DNA from: Epiperipatus broadwayi
Taxonomy: Eukaryota; Onychophora; Udeonychophora; Euonychophora; Peripatidae
DNA length: 64,000 bases
Assembly (NCBI GenBank): GCA_028023455.1
Contig: JAQFVV010000232.1
Location: forward strand, 868,001-932,000
Reading direction: 5' to 3'
In this document: piece by piece, positions 57,873 to 64,000 of the stretch
Layout of the letters: each line of letters starts with the position of its first letter
Position numbering within the stretch: the first letter of the stretch is position 1
Program-made: the position numbers and the translations under genes
The notes under the pieces: model-generated
What the model saw: only the letters and a program-made list of their open reading frames with translations
Told to the model about the DNA's origin: nothing
The model's database searches: none

Positions 57873-58190
57873 GTCTTAATATCTTTCATATTTCACTATA
57901 TTAGATATCAAGAAATTTAAATTATTAATAACTTATTTTGACTTGAAATACTTTCTTTTTTTTTTTTTCAAAAAATAATGTTATATTAGCAGCTAACATG
58001 AATATGGCCTGAAGCTATATTTAGAATCTTAGCTTCTATGTAAATAACCTACTTATACTAATGAGTAAATAATAATAATAGATTTATAAAATATTACCTA
58101 CTTTAACTGTTAATGAAACTTACCAAATATTACCTACTTACTTTATAATCATGTGAACAACAAAAACAACAGCAAGCTTCCCATAAAATA
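57873..58190. other. AT-rich stretch, nothing recognised
   Basis: I see no coding signal or repeat here. Confidence 0.45.
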
Positions 58191-58326
58191 ATTTATTGAA
58201 TCAATAGAAACGAAACTTTGGACAAGTTTGTACCGAAACAAGTAAAAAAAAAAATACCATTTTCGGGGGCATAAAAAACAGCAGCCAAAAGTATCATGCA
58301 AATAAAATAACAGGGAAGCCTCAAAG

Positions 58327-58760
58327 CTATAAGTAACGGGATTTGAAGCCTTCGAACCAACCCTTATGCAGACCTACATAGGTACGCTTGCGGGAGTTTC
58401 GCTTTCTGGGAAAACACAATATTGTGTGGCCGGTCGGCAATTCACTCAGCTTCGACCAATTCGGACAACTTGCAGACGATGTTTGACAGTTCTCGCATGT
58501 AAATGGGCATTTGCGCATGAAATCGGAAAAAACTCTGCTGAAAAGAACCTTTTTAAGTTGTGGGCAGTTCAAAAGCATAGGGAAGCGTGTGTGACGACAT
58601 GACAATTCTTAATATGGAATAGTAATTCCACTACGCTTTCTAAAAAATTTCCAACAATGAATTTTTGCAGAGTTTCGTCTCTTTCAAATATGGCCACCAT
58701 CATATCAGACCGTAGCGAGAGTTCAATAGCGCTCTCTTGACGAATACTGTCGCAATGCAA
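58327..58760 (-). pseudogene. Unidentified broken ORF pair in a GC-richer island
   Basis: On the - strand two overlapping frames lie in a locally GC-richer block (about 58270-58860). The first (58569-58760) has ESAIELSLRSDMMVAIFERD and ends after CHVVTHASLCF. The second (58327-58605) has MLLNCPQLKKVLFSRVFSD, a Cys-rich CPFTCENCQTSSASC stretch and a C-terminus VGLHKGWFEGFKSRYL. They may be one reading frame split by a frame shift near 58590. An AATAAA on the - strand lies about 130 bp after the stop (near 58197). I do not recognise the family. A + strand frame (58366-58602) overlaps and may be the shadow. Confidence 0.35.
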
Positions 58761-58860
58761 TGGGCGTAGTATAGCTGTAAGTTAAGGCCACTAAAATGTT
58801 AATATTGATGTGCGTTTTGTGAAAAACAGCGCCATTAGATGGTAGAGTACAGTATTCATA

Positions 58861-59430
58861 CTATTACCTAAATTTATTATCAACTTATCCTTTGAGCATG
58901 TCAGCTAAATGATTTTTATACTAGTTACTTCATCTGTAGAAAATCACTTATGAGTTACTTTCTGCATAATAAATGAGATTTTTCTATACTTATCTCAGTA
59001 TATATGTAGCCAATTATTACCATGTATGCAAACTCATGTATTGACATTTTCTTAATATACTTGTATTTTCTTACACCAGTTCAATGAACTATTTAGTAGA
59101 AATAAAAATGTATCTCAAAACTTCATTTTAGTTACTTTTTTTATAGAGTATCATTCCTTGGAACATATTTTATTTTCCATTTTAATTTAGTATTTTCATT
59201 AATTTTTCATTAGTGATATTTTTTTTAAAATTAATGCATTGCTCTGCAATAGTCATTATATAAAGGAATAACATGTAAATCATTTGATAAAGGCTGAATC
59301 TTCTTTGCCGCAAATATGAACTCACAATTTTCATTTACTATTAAATTCTAAGTTAACAAATTCTATTCTCTCTATTTTTACGCTATCCATTGAAAGCTTT
59401 AATAATCACTAAATGCCAGATAGTGATGTT
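58861..59430. other. AT-rich stretch, nothing recognised
   Basis: I found no gene or repeat between the unidentified ORF island and the eroded family A pair. Confidence 0.45.
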
Positions 59431-59439
59431 AAATAAATC

Positions 59440-60110
59440 TTTATCTGTGCTACCATATCTAAACATCATTAAGACTGTTTTTTAGCTTATAACTTTCATT
59501 GCTGAGGAGCTTTTTAGAATTTTTGAATTGTGTGCACATAGATTTTTGGATCTAATGCACCTTTACAGCATTTTTTTCCTTTTTGTTATACTATCAAGCT
59601 ACCAGCCCAAGTTGAAAAACTTTTTAATTTTTTTAGTCAAAGCTTATTTGCTTGCATAGATCTGAAGCTGGTTCTGTTTTTGTATATTATAGCGATCTTA
59701 CTTTTTTTTTATAGCTGTAGGCACCTATATAATGATGACATAAAAGTGGAGAGAATAAAAAAAATGAATAGTTAAGGTGATGTTATTTATGCGTGGTTTT
59801 CTACCAATTCTGATCAAAGAATTAAAGTATCTAAGTTTATTAGAAAAACCTAAGGTCACTGTAATATATAGAAATTGAACAATTTTCAAATCTATATGCA
59901 AACAAATAAATTGGATTTAAATAGTTTTTTTAATTTGGACTAGTATCTTGATAGTATAATAAAAAATAAAAAGTGGATGCTAGAAGAAAGGTACATTAGA
60001 TCCAAAAGACTCCACACTAATGAAAGTGATAAACTAAACACTAGGCTAAGGATATTTGAATAGGATAGCTCTAGATAAGGATTTACTAAAGCTTACACTG
60101 GATGCATAAA
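59440..60110. mobile_element. Family A hammerhead repeat, copy 5 (old inverted pair)
   Basis: The left part (about 59440-59590) is a complement-strand copy and the right part (about 59975-60110) a + strand copy of family A. Shared words are GCATTAGATCC (left) and ACATTAGATCC (right), followed by degraded ribozyme sequence. On the right the core box reads CTAATGA and GAAA is no longer present. On the left the box is lost. The spacer is about 390 nt. This is an eroded version of the palindromic organisation of copy 2. Confidence 0.65.
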
Positions 60111-60234
60111 CATAGGGAGAATAGAAAAATTTGCTAATGAATGGTAATGTGTAAGCTAAGATGTGTATTATTGGATTTGTATCAAACCCAAGTTCAGTGA
60201 TTAAAATATTGTTGTTTTTTTTTTTTAAATATAT

Positions 60235-62620
60235 ATTATAATGATCCGGAGAAGTTAGACTTAACGTAATCTACCCTGCAGGGCATCACTAGGCATTTGA
60301 ACCTAGAAAATTTATAAAGTAGGCAGATACGTAAGTCAAAAAAAAAAAAAAATTTTTTTATTTTATATTGGTTGAGTCCGGTCGTTAGCCCATTGTCATT
60401 AGCTCAGTGGAATAGCAGAGATTTATATATAATAAATTCTTATCTAAGAATATATAAAAAAAGAATAAAATAAACCACTGCCAGTAATTATACACCCAAA
60501 CGTTTATTTACGCACATATATAATATCTAAAATTGTTTTAGTATCAGTTTTACATTTTAAAATTTAATTTACATTTTTAACTTTGATTTTAATTTACATT
60601 TAATTTTTATAAATTTACATTTTAATTTTTTAAAGTTGTAATTATAAATTTATTAAACGCACATTGATTACGTAAGTAATATTTACTGAGGCTATAACCT
60701 CGATAATATGCGTATAAAATGCGATAGTAGGGACCTCTACAGGTGTCTCTTTTCTTCCATAGCGTAAGCTTGTGGTTAAAACACCTGTAGAGGTCCCTAC
60801 TATCGCATTTTATACGCATATTATCAAGGTTATAGCCTCAGTAAATATTATTTTAATTTTTTATAAGTTCGCACAGATGGATTCATAAAAGTTTGTTTTA
60901 TAATGTTGAGTATAGATCAGTTACATAGATTACGCGGTCAAAAACATTTCAAAATAAACATAAATGATCAAAATATAAAATCATTGGTGGAATTGCAGAG
61001 GAAAATTTATAAGAAACCCAATAGCATTCATCATAAGATGCCGCATTGACACCAATAACTTAAGACATCCGAATAAATACATTTTAGATACTCACCGTAA
61101 GGTATCATTATTTACCGAATGTCTATATATTTTGATCAAATATGAAAACCAAAAACATAATTGACCGATAACGAATCCATGCAAGCGTCTATACCCAGCA
61201 TAAATTTAATAAATTTTTATTTAGAGTGTCGAGTGTGAATAGACTACATAGATTCGCATTTGAAAAGAAAATATTCTGTCCCTCATTTAACCTTAGGCCA
61301 AAAAGTTCACAGTCAAACCGGCGTCAATCCATCTGATACATTGATGTATTCAATGTAATACGAATATGACAGCACAAATAGGTTAAGAGAAGAAATTGAC
61401 TCTAGTCAGATAGGAATACTACATCTATCTGACAAGAAGAGCAATAAAAAAATACTCCATAGGAAAGGACAGCGGACCCCGACTTATCTCTTCCATAGGC
61501 AAACGATTGTGTGCGGCGTATAAAGCGAATCTCGTACTACATCTACTAATTACACAAATATATCCAATCCATTGACCTAATTTAACTACGAAACAAATAA
61601 CCTAAGATTACCCTCCCCTAATATAACTTTACAAATCTATATAGCCATTCATGCCCGACTTAAGTTTAACATTTATATAATTTAACAAAAAACAAAACAG
61701 TCATAATAAAACTTAAAAGAACAAAAAAAATAAATGGAAATAATTTTACAAAAGAAATAGATCAAATTAAAATTACTTATTAGTAAATAAAGTTGGTCAG
61801 ATAGGATTCTATTGCAATTATTTTAAATACGGAAAGTTTTTAATTTAATGTTCATTAATTATAAAGTTCTTACGGTTTTAAACAGTTCATCTTTATCTGT
61901 TGCTTGCCATTTGAACGTGAATTGCCACGCCGTCTTAAAAAGATTGGTATTCTGTTGGCCGTTTTATTTATTCATCCGGAGGTTTTTTACTTCAGCTGGT
62001 CCTCAATGTAGAAAACGATGTTTCTTTTTTTCTTTAACAACTGAAGGAATTGAAAGTGCGTCTTTCAATCCCTTCACCTCCGACTCTCCACTAACACATA
62101 TCTGTCCACTCATAATAACCCTAATAATATCCAAACTTTTCCTTTTATATTAATTTTAAGGATTCAATTGACATTACGTCATCGGTGATGATGATCCTTC
62201 CGTTGAGGTCCGATTTCCCGATGGATTTTTCTCATTTGCTATTAGTTTCTATTGTTTTCCTATCTGACCGTTGCTTATACATTTAAATGCCCAAAGGCTA
62301 GTTCACTTTGTCTAATTAAAATAATCATTTCCATTTTTCAATAACATTAATTAATTTGTTTTCAAACTTAAAGATATATTTTTATCTCTAAATCTTTTTA
62401 AGTTTTTGCTTTTAAAATACTTTTTCTATTTTTAATAAAGTTTTATTTTAATAATTGTTTTTTTATCTGTGCGATTTTATATATATATGAGTTTAGTATA
62501 GAATTTTAATTTTCAATTTTTAATTCTTAAAAAGGAAGTTTTATTTGCGAACTTTTATTCTTTTCATGTTTACTAATAAAAAAACAATGTAACGTCGTCT
62601 GTGCCCATTACTATCAGTAA
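60235..62620 (-). repeat. 2.4-kb interspersed repeat, copy 2
   Basis: Its reverse complement matches 14868-16985 in collinear blocks: GTAAACATG-AAAAG and AAAAGTTCGCAAATAAAAC (about 62550), AAAATCGCACAGAT (about 62470), ATAAAAATATATCTTTAAG (about 62390), CTTAAGTTATTGGTGTCAAT (about 61060), a TAATCTATGTAAC block (about 60930), ATTACTGGCAGTGG (about 60485), and ACGTATCTGCCTAC (about 60330). A 170-bp hairpin element (60680-60850) is inserted. Copy 1 has about 500 bp (16060-16560) for which I found no counterpart here. There is no protein motif. The open frame at 61848-62153 is not recognisable. Confidence 0.7.
60678..60852. mobile_element. Near-perfect hairpin MITE, 72-nt arms
   Basis: The left arm (about 60678-60748) and right arm (about 60781-60852) are complements with one or two differences; AATATTTACTGAGGCTATAA and AGGGACCTCTACAGGTGT are in both. 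The loop is about 32 nt. It lies inside copy 2 of the 2.4-kb repeat and is absent from copy 1, so it inserted later. Confidence 0.85.
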
Positions 62621-64000
62621 ACTTGCTTAAAAAAAAATAAACAAAAAAAAATATTTTACTTAGGGTTAGTAATTACGGTACACGATTAATGAAGACATTT
62701 ACAAAAACATCCGGTTAGTAATTTTACAAAAAGACTATATACAAAAAAGAAAAATGTTGACCATCGTTTTCCTAAGAACCATCTACGTTTACACCTCCTC
62801 CCCCAAGAGTTCTATTTTTTTATACATTTTATTTTTACATACAGCATGACAAGCAAGTTATTTATTTAGGAAGGTTGCATTGAAGTAAATACATTTTGAA
62901 AGATAATGGGTTTATACGTGTATATTGAAGCGGAATCTGAGATTCAGATTGCGCTTCACAGCCAACTTCAAATCTTCCGCTACCAACCTAAATTCAAACC
63001 CTATTCTTGTGTATATATTCCACTCACTAACACATTTTTTTATCCTTTTGTTTGAGTATTATTAACTAACATATTTATTAATGAAGATAAATGCCTAAAT
63101 ATCTGAATTTAAACACACAAAATAAAAATAATAAATATAGTATTTAAAGAAGGAATACATATGCGCAATAGGGAACGGAAGATTAATTATAACAAGCTAT
63201 AATATCAATATATTATATTTTCTGCATTTTCTTATTCTATAAAAGATATAATAAGTATTTATTAATTGCAGCTCAGATATCTATAGATATTGTAGAGACA
63301 AACATGCTGAGCAAATATTTATTGGAAAAGTTCGTTATATGTAATTTTATAAAATTGTGTTTTTAAATTATTTTTGCCATTAAACTCCACTTTTCTTTTA
63401 AATCCAATATGGAAGATGTGATTGTAATTAGTCAAAATTAATTAAAGGTGAGAAGCGTAATCTTGTATAATATTCTAACATAACTTTAATTAAAAGTTTC
63501 TCTAAAATCAAAAGTAGAAACTAAACTTAATTGATTTACTTTTGTTACAAACATTTTTTTTATCAATTTAATTTCGAATTGAAAATTTATCTCGCAATGG
63601 CATCTTCCGGCACAATGGGTAAATCGTATGTACAAATTCTTTTAAAGATTAATTGAATTAGATAACAATTAGCAATGACCAATCAGAAAGGGATTCCAAA
63701 AATACCAAGGCATGGAATAATTATGAATTAATTTAGAGAGTAACTAGGACAGTCAAGGAGAATTTTGCATTCGTTAATTTCAATGTGTGCTGAGTAAATC
63801 TAAGTCACCTTTCTCGCCATTCGAGATGGCCTTCCCTGGAATCTGTGCCCATGGATCATATGCATATTTGTTAAATAACAAACTTATTGCCTGCCTGAAT
63901 AACTATGCTTGACAAACTAGATCTAGTCTCCGAGGGAATTGAAATCATCAAAAGAACCACCACGTTTTACAGAGGTAATCATTTCAAATGCTGCTAGACT
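62621..64000. other. AT-rich stretch, nothing recognised
   Basis: No gene, RNA or mobile-element signal was found. The expected next CUL1 exon was looked for here and not seen. Confidence 0.45.

Overview
This window is nuclear DNA from an animal with a very AT-rich genome (roughly a quarter G+C, estimated by eye). The only host gene I can establish is a cullin, almost certainly CUL1, on the + strand. Four consecutive coding exons (13015-13121, 13219-13267, 32383-32514, 42592-42712) join in phase and read a protein very close to the middle of human and arthropod CUL1. The introns are about 0.1, 19 and 10 kb, and the next exon is not recognisable in the remaining 21 kb. I also found no exon before 13015, so most or all of the window may be intron of this one locus. 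The strong conservation with metazoan CUL1, the spliceosomal GT-AG introns and the transposon set point to an invertebrate metazoan. I cannot name the phylum.

Everything else I can recognise is mobile DNA or its remains. At 3.7-8.4 kb there is a fold-back element, then a short Ty3/Gypsy-type element with two 207-bp LTRs and a 5-bp target duplication, then an older relative. At 9.3-10.3 kb there is a probable decayed LINE. At 14.9-17.0 kb lies a 2.1-kb interspersed repeat of unknown class, with a second copy in opposite orientation at 60.2-62.6 kb. RTE-type LINE fragments occur at 27.8, 29.6 and 42.8-44.2 kb, and another LINE 3' end at 46.7-47.3 kb. A pair of TA-flanked terminal inverted repeats at 32954 and 40321 encloses a nested 906-bp TA-flanked element. 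At 48.9-51.1 kb an inverted duplication of a Penelope-like element 3' end (GIY-YIG endonuclease) is joined to tRNA-like sequence. A dead hAT transposase lies at 51.5-52.6 kb and degenerate tandem repeats at 53.8-54.7 kb.

The most interesting signal is a set of small interspersed fold-back repeats carrying hammerhead-ribozyme cores. Family A (640-860, 19.5-20.1 kb, 31.5-31.8 kb, 40.8 kb, 59.4-60.1 kb) contains the invariant CUGANGA and GAAA boxes, a two-base-pair stem III ending in GUC, a stem I with an outer helix, and a stem II with a compensatory base-pair change between copies. Family B (50.06-50.52 kb) is a different sequence with the same architecture, arranged as an inverted pair and inserted in one arm of the Penelope-like duplication with a probable 13-bp target duplication. 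Hammerhead ribozymes are known from Penelope-like elements and from small non-autonomous retroelements (retrozymes), so the two families may be non-autonomous partners of the Penelope-like elements here. That link is inference.

No bacterial-type genes, true tRNA genes, rRNA genes or CRISPR arrays are visible. Coordinates of exons, LTRs and TIR ends are exact readings. Ends of old repeats are approximate.
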